From Muscardinus avellanarius (taxonomy: Eukaryota; Chordata; Mammalia; Rodentia; Gliridae), in assembly GCA_963383645.1 (NCBI GenBank), contig OY726576.1:13711659-13775658 (forward strand): a DNA stretch of 64,000 bases, in the 5' to 3' direction. Positions 18,658 through 32,021 of the stretch are shown here, piece by piece. The first letter of the stretch is position 1. The number at the start of each line of letters is the position of its first letter. The translations under genes were made by a program, and so were the position numbers. The notes under the pieces are model-generated. The model did not search any database. It saw only the letters and a program-made list of their open reading frames with translations, and was not told where the DNA came from.

Positions 18658-21600
18658 TCAGAAGGGAGTTTGTATTATAGTATTTACTTTTATTTATATA
18701 CAAGTGCTTCACATTTGTTTAAAATGCACAGACCTCTCTTAATTCTCGTTCCTGCTTAAATTAGCTGTTATTTTACAATACAAAAAAATACCAAAAATTG
18801 CAGTCCTAAGTGTATGTATAACACCCACAATCCCAGCAATGAAATAGTTTACAATACTTACTCCATATTTACATGAGTGCAACAGATGCTAAATTATACA
18901 TATTAACTAAGCTTGAATCTAAACCAAACAACAACAAAAAAACACACACAAAAAAACGTAAATAACCATAAAACAAAAACATTTCCAGAGCCAGAATTAG
19001 TTCAATGAAACAGGCTTCACTAGTGTTCAGAATGTTTTGTGCAGATTCGATTTCTGAAAGTCGACTCTATTATTGCCTTTGGAAGGGAAGGTGCCAACTT
19101 GCCTCCACACTGCAGGGCCCCCGCAGGTAGGACGCGTGGGCTCAGCCGCCGCCGGGCGGGCCGTGTCTCTATCTGGAAGCCTTCCAGAGGAGATGTTTGG
19201 TTGCAGCCAACAGGGTAAACATTTCAGACCTTCGCTGGGGAGCCAGGGCTACCCCAGGGGGAGAGGCCTCCGCCTTCCTGGTTCTGCCCTCAGAACAGCC
19301 AGTTCTCACAGAAACCACAAGGAAAGGTCTCCTGGGATGGCGGGCTGAGGTACAGGATTTTGTTGTAATTCTAGAGGTTCTTCTTCTCAGTTGCTGCCCT
19401 AACATGAGCTCAGGTTAGTGTTTAGTACATCTTGTTGAGTGGGTGAATCCAAGACATGGAAGGGTCAAAGGTGTTCATGAGAACCCACCGTCACCAGGTC
19501 CCCACCCCCAGGTGCCCACCAAGTTGCAGGAGCAAGATGGACACTGGAAGGTAAACTGTCTCTTTTCCATCCAGGGTGCTGTGGTCTTATCCCAATTTCC
19601 CAGTGCATTCCCAATCTGTACTCGGGCCTTACACACAGATACTCTACCTTCCTTTCAGGGGAGCATGGGCCGTGACAGGCCCACAACTCCTCCTGCCTTT
19701 GTAGGTGGCCCTCTAGGGGTGCATGGGCCCCTCCCCAGGCTTCTCTGGGAGGGGTGGGTGGGGGCGGGAGGCCAGGGTTTTGTGAGATCTCCATGGGGAA
19801 ATGGAGCCTCCCCACCCCAGGTTTCAGTATAAAAGACTGGTTCTTCCAAAAGGTCAAGCCACAATAAAATACAGCCTGAGAACCCTTTTGGAAAGTCTAA
19901 TTTCCACAGGTTTAGTCTCTGAACTAGAGACTCTCGTTCCCTGTGTCCAGTGTGCCAACAGGCTGCTAGGAGATCAGCGGGCCAAGGACAGCGACGCCCG
20001 CTCCCTGCTTCCCTCAAGTGCCAAGTAAGCACCCGCTGCCCTGCTCCGCACAGGTGTTGGACAGACAGGTCCGAAATCCTCTAACGCTGCCAGGTACAAC
20101 TGAACACACTAGTGCTGAGGCAGCGAGGCTCTTGACCTTTTTACCAACATATCAGGGCCTGAGGAGAAAACCTCCCAGAACGTGGATACCTAGTGTATGG
20201 CACAGAAACATGGTAGGTGAAACTCAGATGTCATCACGTTTAATAAAAATACATTAGGATATTTTTCTGCTTTATGTACACTCCGAATGTCTGAACATTC
20301 TGGACACTACTGTATAGTTATGTACAGGTGCAAGATCAAGGTTTCTTATGACCACCTGATGCACAGGGGGAGGATGGCGGCCTCTCTTGGTGGCCTGCTC
20401 CACACTGACCTCTGCTTCCTCCCTGCCACGCCCTCCGCCCCTCACCTGGAGGACGCTACCACTGCAAAGAGAAGCAGAAGGATTCAGCTGTTTCCCCACT
20501 ATTAAACTTCTTTTGCTACTTCCTTCCTTCCTTTTAAAAAATAAGCAATATCTTACAGAAAAAAAACAAAAAAACAAAACATAACCAGGGGGCTGGGGTC
20601 ATGTGCACGTTATCTCAAGGCAGGGGGCTAACACGGGGAAGGGACTTCTTTGGCCAAGGGAATTTGGTCCTTTGAGCAAACAAGGAGCGTCTGCCTTGTA
20701 GGAGGACACGCCCAGTCCTGCCTCACTCTCCATGAGGCCTCCCGGTACCTAGAGGCAGAGGGCAGCCGCTGCAGGCATCCTGCAGGTGCTGTGTTCTGGC
20801 AGGGTTGTGGGGAGCTCTGAAGAGGAGGGGTCTTTTCTAGAACCGTCCGCGCTTTAACAATGATGTGAAAAGACGCTTTTTGAGGCGAGTTTTACAGTGG
20901 AGGTGTTGTGCATCAGTGTTCCAGGGTTCCTCTCCTTGGAAACATCTTCCCAGGAGCTTGTTCATGGGAATGGTTAGTGTTGGGCTAGAGAACGTACCCC
21001 TCTAGGCACTGCATTTGAAGGTGGAATGCCGCAGCTTTGCTCTCTTGAGTGTTAGTTTCTCTGAATTCAAACTTGAGCACTGCTGTCCAGAGGTCCATCC
21101 TGATCAGGTAATGCCAGAGTTGAAGGTTTTGAAGCAGAAGAGATGGTGGGATCTCTTGATCCCACAATCATTGAGCTGCTGCACAATGCCAGAATACAGA
21201 GCACCATAAACGGGAGCCCAACACCCAGGCAGGGCCTGTGGGAGCGTTCCCTCCGTCTGTCCATCATCCCATGTGCTTCTCGCCCTCATCCGCACCGACT
21301 GCCCTCTTCACAGCCCCCGGGGAGGTCAGAGGAGGACGTGGGCGGTGCCCAGAGGGAGGGCAGGGCAGCGCCTCCCAACAGCGGGCGGTCCTTGCCTGGA
21401 GCCGACTCTACCTCCAGCTGAGGCCCCAGGTCTAGAGCTCCCTGCAGAGGACGCAGAACTACTGCCCTCTGTTCTTTTCTGCTCAAAGGAGACACGCGAC
21501 CCAAGCAAGAGCCTCCGCTCCTCTGTGCTGCCCTGGCAGGAGGCCAGAGGCTCGCCAAGCCTCAGGCCGAATGACAGAGCTGGGAGGGCAGGTGGTGTAT

Positions 21601-21860
21601 GAGGCCCACACCTTCCCAGTGTCCATTTGAGAACAATAAAAACAGGAGCCGTCACAGTTTGTTTTCCTCAGTCCCTGCGGCTAGGTCCAATGTTCCTTGG
21701 GGTGAGAAAATTCTTTCCTGGCTGCAAATTAGACTTTAGAAAAAGAGCAGACTGCCAATGGAAGCTATTTAAATTTTACAAGAATGTAGGAATGCAATTA
21801 TGTAAAAACTTAAGCTTACTAACTTTCCAATGCTAGATCTATTTAAAGTCTAGGCACTTA

Positions 21861-21917
21861 GTGTGGTGTGGGGTGTGTGTGTGTGTGTGTGCGTGTGTGT
21901 GTGTGTGTGTGTGTGGT

Positions 21918-21948
<31 letters not shown>

Positions 21949-21963
21949 GGAGGGAAAGAGAAA
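21861..21963. repeat. (GT)n-(GA)n compound microsatellite
   Basis: About 55 bases of GT followed by AGAGAGAGAAAGAGAG-type sequence, lying inside the ATRN 3'UTR. Confidence 0.95.
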
Positions 21964-22635
21964 GCAAATGGATTAAGACTAAATTAAGTTGATACAGAAC
22001 ACTGCCTATTACATTTGTTTACAGTCTAGGTAACATTGCTGACCTCGACGTTTAAAAGAGCCCCCTTCTATCTTAGTTTGATATGATTCAAAAGAGATGG
22101 ACCAATATTAATTCTCAACTAGAAAAAAGCTACTTCCTGGAAGAGAGATCTGCCAAAATTGTGCAAGAGTAAACAGCACATCTTTAAAAAAGATAGCAGG
22201 CTGCAGATGAACCGAGTCCATTCATCTGACTAGTTCTTAAAAGACCACGTTGAAGAGCAACTGCTATCGAAGGTCTACGTGTAAACACTCCGTCTTTCAT
22301 TTTTCGCAGCTGAGCCAGTCCCAGATCTGTCCCCACACGTGAACCTGGGCATCGTTCCGAGCTCCCTTGCCGGCTCCACACCGGCCTCCTCCACAGCCAC
22401 CGGTCATCCCTGGACCTGGAACTGAATCAGTTATTTCCTATGTGAAAGTAAAAGGTTAGATGCTGGACACAGATGGGAGAAACCATCAAAGAAAGCTTGT
22501 GATCATGCAGATGAGTCGGACACTTGGAGGCTTTCCAGTCTTCTGCCCCGCACCGCCGCTTTCCGCCTGTGCCCTCCACTGCAGATGGCTCTGTGGGCCA
22601 CGTGCCCTGCGCGCGGGTGAGTCCCCGGCCCCGCA

Positions 22636-22760
22636 TCAAATGCAGGTTCCAGGCTGTGCAGGGGGCTGCTGCTTCCGGTTCCTCACTGCTCCTGACTTGT
22701 CTTTGTACACTATTGGCATCTGCTGAGAAATGTCCACCAGGGCGCTGGCCACAGCGAGAC
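22636..22760 (-). CDS. ATRN: ATRN last coding exon
   Basis: Acceptor TTCTCCTAAG, then codons for VASALVDISQQMPIVYKD and RNRKQQPPAQPGTCI, and the stop TGA at 22636-22638. It continues into the 3'UTR. The sequence is nearly identical to the C-terminus of the long human membrane form. Confidence 0.95.
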
Positions 22761-25700
22761 CTTAGGAGAACCCACAGAGGGGACACATGTCAAGGAACAG
22801 CTTGCTTTGTTTTTAAATAATATTTTTACATTTGCATAGTTAAAAGTATACAGGGAAGGGCTTTACTTCCTCTGCCCCTCCCACCACCTTCCCTCCTTCA
22901 TCTGGATAAACTCTGATTAGTTTCATATTCTTTCAGTGTTTGTTTATGCAAACGCTCTTCTTTCTTCTCTTTTGGAACTGGGCACCAGAGTTAGAGCTAT
23001 GCATCACTACACCGCTCCCTCCCGACTTTGGACAGAGAAGGCCTGTGAAAAGGGCCGCAGCCACGCCCCTGCATGCCCTCTCCTGCCTGCTCCAAGGGGC
23101 AACGTGGTGATCCAGGTCACCCCATACTGCGTGGTTAGTGTAAGCTATTTTCAGATGTACAGAGCAGGCAGTGAGGCCAAGCTGGTATAAGCAAGGCTCT
23201 TTAGCTGGCCGGCTAAGTCTGCTCATCTATCAGATCGGGGTAAGAACAGCTCAGCTAGAAGGAGGAGTGAGTGAACTGAGGTCATCTCAGCGCCACCCAC
23301 AGCCATGCTCAGTGCCGGCTAACTCTCACTCCCCCACCTTTGCTTTAGGGACTCTGGTACTGATCCTCCCTTTTGTATTAGAAACCGACGAACCCACATT
23401 CATTACGGAGGTCAGCAACTGGGAAGCTGGATTTCTAACGCTGGGGGAAATAGCCAGCCTAGGCTCAGACTGGCCCTGAGCTCACCTCAGGAGCCAGAGG
23501 CAGTCTGCTACTCTACCCCCTGCACCTGCAGCGTGGGCAGGGCGGGAGGGCTCTTAAGTGCCCGGCTGGTGCCTCGCACATAGTGGGGAATCTCGGCCAC
23601 GGTAACTACTATGGCACAGGGATGGAAGTGTGGCTCACTGGTAGACCACCTGCCTGGCATAAGCTAGCACCACCAGGAGAAAAAACAGTTCACATGAGCA
23701 GTTTGATTCCTAGCACTGCAAGGAAAAACAGAACAGTTCACATAACATGGCGGGTATGGAAGGCACCAAGCACAGCCTCATGTCAGGGTGGGTCTTGGGC
23801 AGCAAGCAGCTTCTTTAGGAGTAAGGGGGGGGGCGAGGCAAAAGTGGGGCAGGAAAGGCTGCAACACTGCCCACCTGTCACCTGCCCGTGCCCTCGGGCA
23901 CCCTGCCTGCAGGGAGCACCAGACAATGTTTGCTGAGCCGGCAGTGGCAGCAGAGACAGCCAAGTCCCAGAGGCTGACTTGGGCTCAACTCCCAGTGGCG
24001 CTGAGGGGAGACCATGACAGTGTGTCCTGGCCTTGCCATGCTAAAGTCCTCCTTCAAGAGGACTCCACACCCAGCACCCTGCAAGCTGAACAGGGGCCCT
24101 TGCGGGTCTGAGGGCCACTGAGGGAACGTGGGGCTCAGGGCTGGCTAGAGGCCCGGGCACGCTGTCCCTGGACTCCAGGCCTTCTCTGGCTACAGCAACC
24201 CTGATCGCCACAAGGAGAAGCTGCCCGAGTTGCAGCTTCGTAGGAATGCTTGAGGCACCCTTTACAAAGCACTTCATGATTAGTCAAGACATTTCCACGA
24301 TGGCATTCCATACTGCCTTCAAATTCAAAACAAGAGAATGTTTTTATAAATTGTAATTCAGACTTCCGGGAAGATGGCGACGGAGAAAAGCGGGGCTTAT
24401 GAACCCCGCTAACAACCAATCTCTATTACCACAAAATCAGCGCCTTTCATAGCCAGAAAACACCATCAGCAGAGAAACAAAAAATGTAATTACAAGGGAC
24501 AGAGAAAAAGGGCTGGAAAAACGAGACACCAGAAAGAAACCAGATCGCAGTGCTGCAGCTGGAGTCGAGGCGCAAAGCGGCAGGCGCCATTTTCCCTTGC
24601 AGCACCAGGCTCCAGAGAGGAGGGGAACTCAGAACAGAGCTCAGAGCAACAGAGGAGATACGCCGGTCTCACGCCCGAGGACGCGGCAGCAGCGCCTACT
24701 GCCAGCGGCAGCGGCGAGCTCACCGGATGGCACAAGACCAACGAACTCAACAGCCCACCAGGCTCCAGAGAGGAGCGGCGGACAGCAAGCCGAGGTGAGC
24801 TGCTGTGGATCAGCTGGGCGGGATTCGGCAGATTTCTTGGCGCAGGGAGAATCTAAAGCTCCCAGAGGCTGGGCTCAGCACACCCTGCAGGGACTCAGAG
24901 TGGAGCTCAAAAACAGAAAAGAAATACGCCAGCCTCACGGCTGAGGGCGTGGCAGTGGCGCCATATTGCCACCGGAAGCAGAAGCAGCAGTGAATTCACG
25001 GAGTCCACTATAGCTCTATCAGCGTACTCAACAACAGTGAGTCAAATTGTGGTCCCTAGAGGAGAAATCCCAGTACTGTACTCCCAGGGACTTGACCCAG
25101 TGGGGGAGTGGCGGTGGCAGAGATATCACACCATAGGAGAATGCCCAACCTGGCATCCCCCATGGTCTAAAGCAGCCTCGATTGACTCCCTGGGTCTGAG
25201 ACTCTGCCATACAACCCAGTAAAGGAGTAGTGGGGACCGAGATACCACAGACTCGAGATCCAGAGCACCTTAAGTGAAGTCGTACTGACCCAAGGGAAGA
25301 ACCCAGAGAAGGCACAAACTTCCTAAATCATGGGAAAGAGGAATAACAATGGAGCAATGAATGCCCACAACCCCACAACATCAGAACACGATAAAACAGA
25401 AATTCAGAGATTTCTAGAAGATCAAATCAGGAAAATAACTGTAGAAATAATAGAGCTGTTTCGAAAAGAATTCAGAGAGAGCCAAAAAGAGATAAAGGAT
25501 GCAATAAATGAGGTAAAGGCCTCAATTCAAAGTACAAACAACCGATTAGACCACATGGAAAATAGAATCTCGCTCTTAGAAGATGATCATTCAAAAAATG
25601 AACGCATAGTTTCTAATTTAGAAAAAAAATCCGACAGCAGGAATCTGACATTGAAGAAATATGGGCCCATTTTAAGAGAGCTAACCTAAGAATAATTGGA

Positions 25701-28700
25701 ATAGAGGAGGGAAAAGAAGGTGAAACCAAAGGGATCAACAATCTCTTCAAGGAAGTAATAGCAGAAACATTTCCAAACATAGAGCAAGAGGTCGATACAC
25801 AGGTCCAGGAAACTTATAGAACTCCCTTTAGACAGGATCGGAGAAGAGGATCCCCACGCCACATAATTGTCAAAATGACCAATGTGGAAGCCAAGCAGAG
25901 AATCTTAAAGGCAACAAAAGCAAAGGGCCAAGTGACATTCAGAGGCAAACCAATTAGAACCACTCCAGACTTCCCAAACCAAGTCATGAAAGCCAGAAGG
26001 GCTTGGAGTAACATATTCCAAACTCTGAAAGAAAACAATTTCCAGCAAAAATTTCCTACCCAGCAAAACTTTCTATCAAATTAGATGGGGAAATAAGAAG
26101 CTTCCACGACAAACAGAAACTGAAGGAATTTATGTCTTCAAAACCAGCGCTAGAGAAAATACTCAAAGAGATTAACTACAAAGAAGAAATAGGTAACACA
26201 CACCAGAAGCAGAGAAACAAGATTTTCCATCCAACAGACAACTAAGACTGGTTATCTATGGAGATTCATTATTTATGTTAGTCTTTTACCTATTTCTAAA
26301 TTGTATTGTTTGCTTTTACTGTTGCTAATTTTTAGGATGTATAGTTGGAATATTAATATACCTTCAGATATAGCATTTTGAAATATTTTATCCCATTCTA
26401 TCAGTAACTTTTAACTCTGTTTACATTGTCTTTGGATATACAATATTTTTTATTTTTTAGGGAGTTTGTTTACCCTTTTGTTGCCTGTGCCATTGAAATC
26501 ATATCCAAGAAATCACTGCCAATTTCAATGTTGTGAGGTTTTATGACCCAGATTTTCTTTTAAAAGTTTATAGTCTTAAGATTTATATTTAGGTCTTTTA
26601 TCTATTTTGAGTTAATATTTGTATATGGTGTTAGGTAAGGGTCCAATTTTATTCTTTTTTATGTAATTATTATTTTTCAACAATATTTAGTTAAAAGATT
26701 AGTATTTCCTTCAGCAAATGTTCGTGGAAACCTTGTCAAAAATAACTTGAAAATATATGAAGAATTTTATCTCTAGGCTTTTTATGTTACTCCACTGGTT
26801 TATATATCTGCCTTTAGAACAGTACTACACTGTTTCAATTATTGTAGCTTTATATGGTTTGAAATCATAAAATATACATCTTCTAGCTTTGTTCTCCTTC
26901 AGGATAGATTTTTTCTGAAAATAAATAAATAAATGTATGATAGTTTCACCTAAAAAAAAAAAAAAAGAAAAAATATTCTCTGGTAAGAAAGAAAGCAAAA
27001 AGAAATATTGAAATGTTATCTTTAAGTCATCACAAGCTTGGTATCAGACAAATGAAACTGTTATGTGAGATTATCATCATTAATATTGGATAAATTACTA
27101 TAAAACTAGATGTCAACCACTAAGCCAAGCATGGGAAGGAGGGATGGGGAAGGAACGTGGTGGGGATCGGGTAGGGGGCTAACTGGGCGATGTGTGCATG
27201 TAAGTCTACAAAAGTATTTTCTTTATACCATTATGATGTATGAATACAGTGCACCAATAAAAAAAAACAAAGTAAAAAAAAAATAAATTATAATTCAGTA
27301 TTTGATAGAAAAGCATAAAAAAAGCTGGGGGTGGTGGCGCACGCTTGTAATCCCCGCACTTGGGAGGCTGAAACAGGAGGATTGTGCAGGTTCGAAGACA
27401 ACCTCAGCTACTTAGTGAGGCTCTCAGCAACTTCGTGAGACCCTGTTTCTAAATAAACTGTAAAATAGGTCTGGGAGTATACCTTGGAGGTAGAAAAGCC
27501 CCTGGGTTCTACCCCAGTACCACAAAAAAAAAGCATAAAAAACACTGGTATATTATGTATACTATGTACTAGTATATTATGTATTAGTAATATTATATAT
27601 TAGTATATTATGTATACTATATCCATAATACATACTAAGCCATGAAAAGGTTGCTGACAGTTACATGAGAAAGGGTAATAATCTGACCCATACAGTCATC
27701 TCCGCTAAATGGCTGTGAGTGTCAGCACAGCAGAACTGTGAGCTAGATTTTTAAAACATCTCCTCATGCTGGGTGTGGTGGCGCACGCTTGTAAGCCCCG
27801 TGCTTGGGGGGCGGAGACAGGAGGATCGCGCAGGTTCGAAGCCAGCCACGCTGGTGTAAGAGACCCTGTTTCCAAATAAAAATATAAAAAAATAGGTCTG
27901 GGAGTGTAGCCGGAGGTAGAAAGGCTTCCAGGAACCCCAGTACCACAAAAAAAAAAAAAAAAAAACCCAACAACAACAAAAAATCTACTTGTTGTGATAG
28001 TGGTTGTTGGGGCTTACATTTAAAACAGTGAAAGAGCAAAAGAAGCGGCAGGAGGCGACAGATAGCACCTGAGCGTCGTGGATCCTGAGGAGGCGGCTGG
28101 ACGGCAGGCGCCACATGGGAGGACCAGGGGGAGCCCCAACTCAGTAAGGAAGAGGCAGGAGGGAGCGCAGAGCCACAGGCGGCCATAGACCTGGGCAGAG
28201 GAAGGCAGCCTGACACAGCCCTGCCGAGAGGCGGGAAGCTGGGCAGGAAAGGGACTCTGCACTTTGCCCCAGGAGGGAAAGGTAGTATCAGGAAAACAGT
28301 CTGGGACCATAAAAGCTGGTGGGGTAGTCTCACTGGATCCTTGCCACACCTATGGGCGCTGTGCAGTATCGCTGTGCCGTATCACTTTTATGGTCATCCA
28401 CGAGAGCTCAGCTCCTTCCCGTCCACCACCCACTCACCTGACTGCCCGGGAGGAGGGATTCCACCCAGGCCTCGTGGGAGCCTCACGAACACAGACAGGA
28501 CTGCCGCTTTGTTGCCAAAACATGGCTCCAGGGCAATGGGCTTGGGAACAGTCTGGAGAAGAAAATAGGATTACATAAAGCAGCACTCCTCAGAGCTTTA
28601 GCTCACCAGGCACTTCTGAGCACCACCGACTTCAGTGCAGAGGAGAGAGTTTTGTCCACCTGGCTCAAACACAGATCTTGAAATTATGGGTATTTATTAA

Positions 28701-31230
28701 AATTCCGGCTCACCCCCCCTGGCCTTGCCTCGCACTCACAGAGGCTGGAACGCTCACCAGATGGCCCTCCCTTGCTCTGGCCATACCTGGCGCTGGAGAA
28801 CATGGCTGCCTTTTCTATGTGATTTGCAAAAGTGTCTCCTATATTAGTTTCTATTGCTATATAGCCAATTATTACAGACAACACCCATTTACTATCGCAC
28901 AGCTTTATAGGACTCCATGAACGTTCCGCAGGGTTCTGTGCTTATAGGCAGAGCTGATGCTGATCCCTGTCTCCTCAGTTCTGGAACATTTGTAACCATT
29001 TTCTCACAAGGATCTAAGAAGGCCAAAGTCAGCTGCTGGTGGAGCTGGACTCTCATCTGAGGCGTGTGATGCTGCAGGCCCGCGCGGTCAGCCAGCCACT
29101 CTCGCCTTAGAGGCCACCTGCCCTCCCTCCCCTGGCCTCCCCACCGCAAGCCAGGAGTGGTGCGTCGAGTCCTGCTCCGCTTCACATCCCCATGGCGGCT
29201 CGTCTGCCACCAGCCAGGAACTCTCCCTGGATCTGAAGGCCAACACCTTGGGACGTCTCACATCTGCAGAATCCCTTCACTGCAGGGCCTAGAGAGGTGT
29301 CCACTGAGTGACCGTGGGGCAGGAACCTTAGGGGCCGACTCTGTTTAGTTACGGTGTGTGTGTGTGTTACTGGGGATTGAACCTAAGGGCATTCTACCTC
29401 TGAGCTATCCCCCCTAGTCAAATTTTTATTTATTTGTTTTGAAACATGGTCTCACTAGGTTGCTGAGTCTCACTATTTGCTGAGGCTGTCCTTGAACTTG
29501 TGATCATCCTGTCTCAGCCTCTCAAGTACTGGGATTACAGGCATGTACCACCATGCCTGGCATTCTGTCTACCACTTACAAATATGCCATCAGTTTTGTC
29601 AATTTCACTGAAGAACACAATTCCCAGTGCCTTCTGGCAGTGGCGCAGGCAGCTGACCGGCTGAGTGGAGTAGAGGGGAGTTCAGTTAGGAGGCAACCTC
29701 CAGAGCGCAGGAGAGGGTGCAGGCCTGGATAAGGCGGCAGCAGCGCTGGGGGTGAGGCGCACGCCCGGGAAGCGCTGTGGAAGACAGCAGCTTTGCCGAC
29801 AGCCTAGCTGTCCACGGGGGGACCGAGACAGCAAAAGGAGTAAGGAAGGCCCTGCAGCTCTGGCCCGAGTGGCCTGAGCAGTGGCGGAGACACCTTCTGA
29901 GTGTGGAAAATACGCTGGAGGTGCAGGCCTGGGGATGATACCCGGAGCTCAGCTGGGATGTGTTAAACCTGGGACGCCTGCTGAGACGCCCAAGTGGGGA
30001 AAGTGAGCAGACAACTGAGCGTGAGTCAGATGCTCGTGGGAAAGGTTTGGGCTCAAAGGGGTGGGTATAAAGACACGGGCCACACCACTGTAAAAGGTGC
30101 TGGGCTAGGTCTATGCAGTGGGTATAAAGACATGGGCCACACACTGTAAAAGGTGCTGAGCTAGGTCTATGCAGTGGGTATAAAGACATGGGCCACACAC
30201 TGTAAAAGGTGCTGGGCTAGGTCCATGCAGGGGGTATAAAGACATGGGCCACACACTGTAAAAGGTGCTGGGCTAGGTCCATGCAGGGGGTATAAAGACA
30301 TGGGCCACACACTGTAAAAGGTGCTGGGCTAGGTCCATGCAGGGGGTATAGAGACATGGGCCACACTACTGTTAAAGGTGCTGGGCTAGGTCCATGCAGG
30401 GGGTATAAAGACATGGGCCACACACTGTAAAAGGTGCTGGGCTAGGTCCATGCAGGGGGTATAAAGACACGGGCCACACCACTGTAAAAGGTGCTGGGCT
30501 AGGTCTATGCAGGGGGTATAAAGACATGGGCCACCCACTGTAAAAGGTGCTGGGCTAGGTCCATGCAGGGGGTATAAAGACATGGGCCACCCACTGTTAA
30601 AGGTGCTGGGCTAGTCTATGCAGTAGTAGAGCATCTGCTTTGCATGTGTGGCCTTGGTTCAACCCAAAGCCCCGAAAAAATATAGTCAACCAATAAATAC
30701 AAGTGATGAAGAGGACTGACCTAAGAGCAGTGGGCAAGAGCAGCCAGAGGCAGGCGGTTCCAGGAAGAAGGCCAAGAGAGTCCCGAGGGCGCTACGTGTC
30801 GTGCTGCGGGCTCAGTATTGGTCAGCTCTCTGTCTCCCTAGCTATGGAGTTGTTTTTTTCTCCCAGTACTGGGGACTAAATAAACACAGTAGGTAAATGC
30901 TCCACCACTAAGCTATACCCCCCAAGCTCTTTTTTATAAACTGTTTTAAGACAGGTCTAAGCTGCCAAGGTTAGCCTCAAACTTATCACCACAACCAGAT
31001 AAGTTTTTCTATTTCTTTTTATCTCACATATTATTATTGCTTTACCAGGAAAATATTTGCTGAGAATACCAGACACATACTTTATATGTTAAAATCCTCT
31101 GAACACAAGACTGCGAAAGGCATGAACCAAGTGGAAAATGAAAGCACAGGAACACCTGATCACCCTGGGGCCACAGCTTATCATTAAAAAGGGCTGCAAC
31201 AAGGCACTTGTTCTCTCTGGTTTGAGACGC

Positions 31231-31302
<72 letters not shown>

Positions 31303-31318
31303 GAGAGAGAGAGGAGAG

Positions 31319-31384
<66 letters not shown>

Positions 31385-31966
31385 TTTCGTTTTTTGCGGG
31401 TCTGGGGATGGAACCCAGGGGCATTCTACCTCCAAGCGACACCCCCATCCTTATGTTTTATTCTTTAATTTGAAACCAGGTGTCACTGAGTTGCAGAGGG
31501 CCTCACCAAGGAGCTGAGGCTGGCCGTGAACCGGGATCCTCCTCCAGCTTCCCAAACGCTGGGATGACGAGCGTGCGGCACCACGCCCAGCGAAGTCTGA
31601 GTTTTAAAAAGCCGAGTCATAGGACTTTTGAGTCCCGTTCTCACCTTTATACTACCCCCAATGAGATCAGGAGGCTCTTCATCTGCTTCCAAAGCGACGT
31701 TTACAGAGGCAAAGGGACGGCTGGCCATTTGCTGCATCTCTCGAAGAAGTTGCTAATGAACATAAGCAGGCGTCAACGGAATGAGTACCAAGGGAATTTT
31801 ATTAGTAAGCACTGTAAGTTAGAAATACCTCATCCTTCCCGATGTAATCAAACCCCAAACACCCAAAACAATATTTTAACAGCTGGGTAAAAGTGGTTAT
31901 GGGTTAAGTATTAGATGACATTAGGAACTGTTAAATTTTGTTAAATTTTGTTAAACAACACCATTG

Positions 31967-32021
<55 letters not shown>

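Larger units (their letters stand above)
18635..22635 (-). other. ATRN: ATRN 3'UTR
   Basis: From the stop codon to the predicted cleavage site, about 4.0 kb, in line with the long attractin 3'UTR in other mammals. It holds no SINE, while the flanking introns average roughly one per kb. It does carry a GT/GA microsatellite at 21861-21963. Confidence 0.8.
24361..27282 (+). mobile_element. ORF1-only L1 / HAL1-like composite
   Basis: This 2.9-kb element is flanked by a 15-bp target-site duplication. It starts GACTTCCGGGAAGATGGCGA, as L1 5' ends do, carries a 5'UTR (24361-25329) and a complete but frameshifted ORF1, then an antisense piece of L1 ORF2 (about 26430-26920), and an L1-type sense 3' end (GGGGAAGGAACGTGGTGGGG ... 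CAGTGCACCAATAAAAAAA). ORF2 in sense orientation is absent. ORF1-only L1 derivatives are known as HAL1. An ordinary L1 with deletion and inversion is the alternative. It lies in an ATRN intron, antisense to the gene. Confidence 0.85.

Noticed and set aside
29686..30583. Repeated minus-strand frames with a CGPCLYTPCMDLAQHLL-like period
   Set aside because: These are translations of the 56/57-bp minisatellite; the 57-bp units keep frame and the 56-bp ones break it.
31089..31473. Arg/Glu and Ser/Leu repeat proteins
   Set aside because: Pure products of the GA microsatellite.
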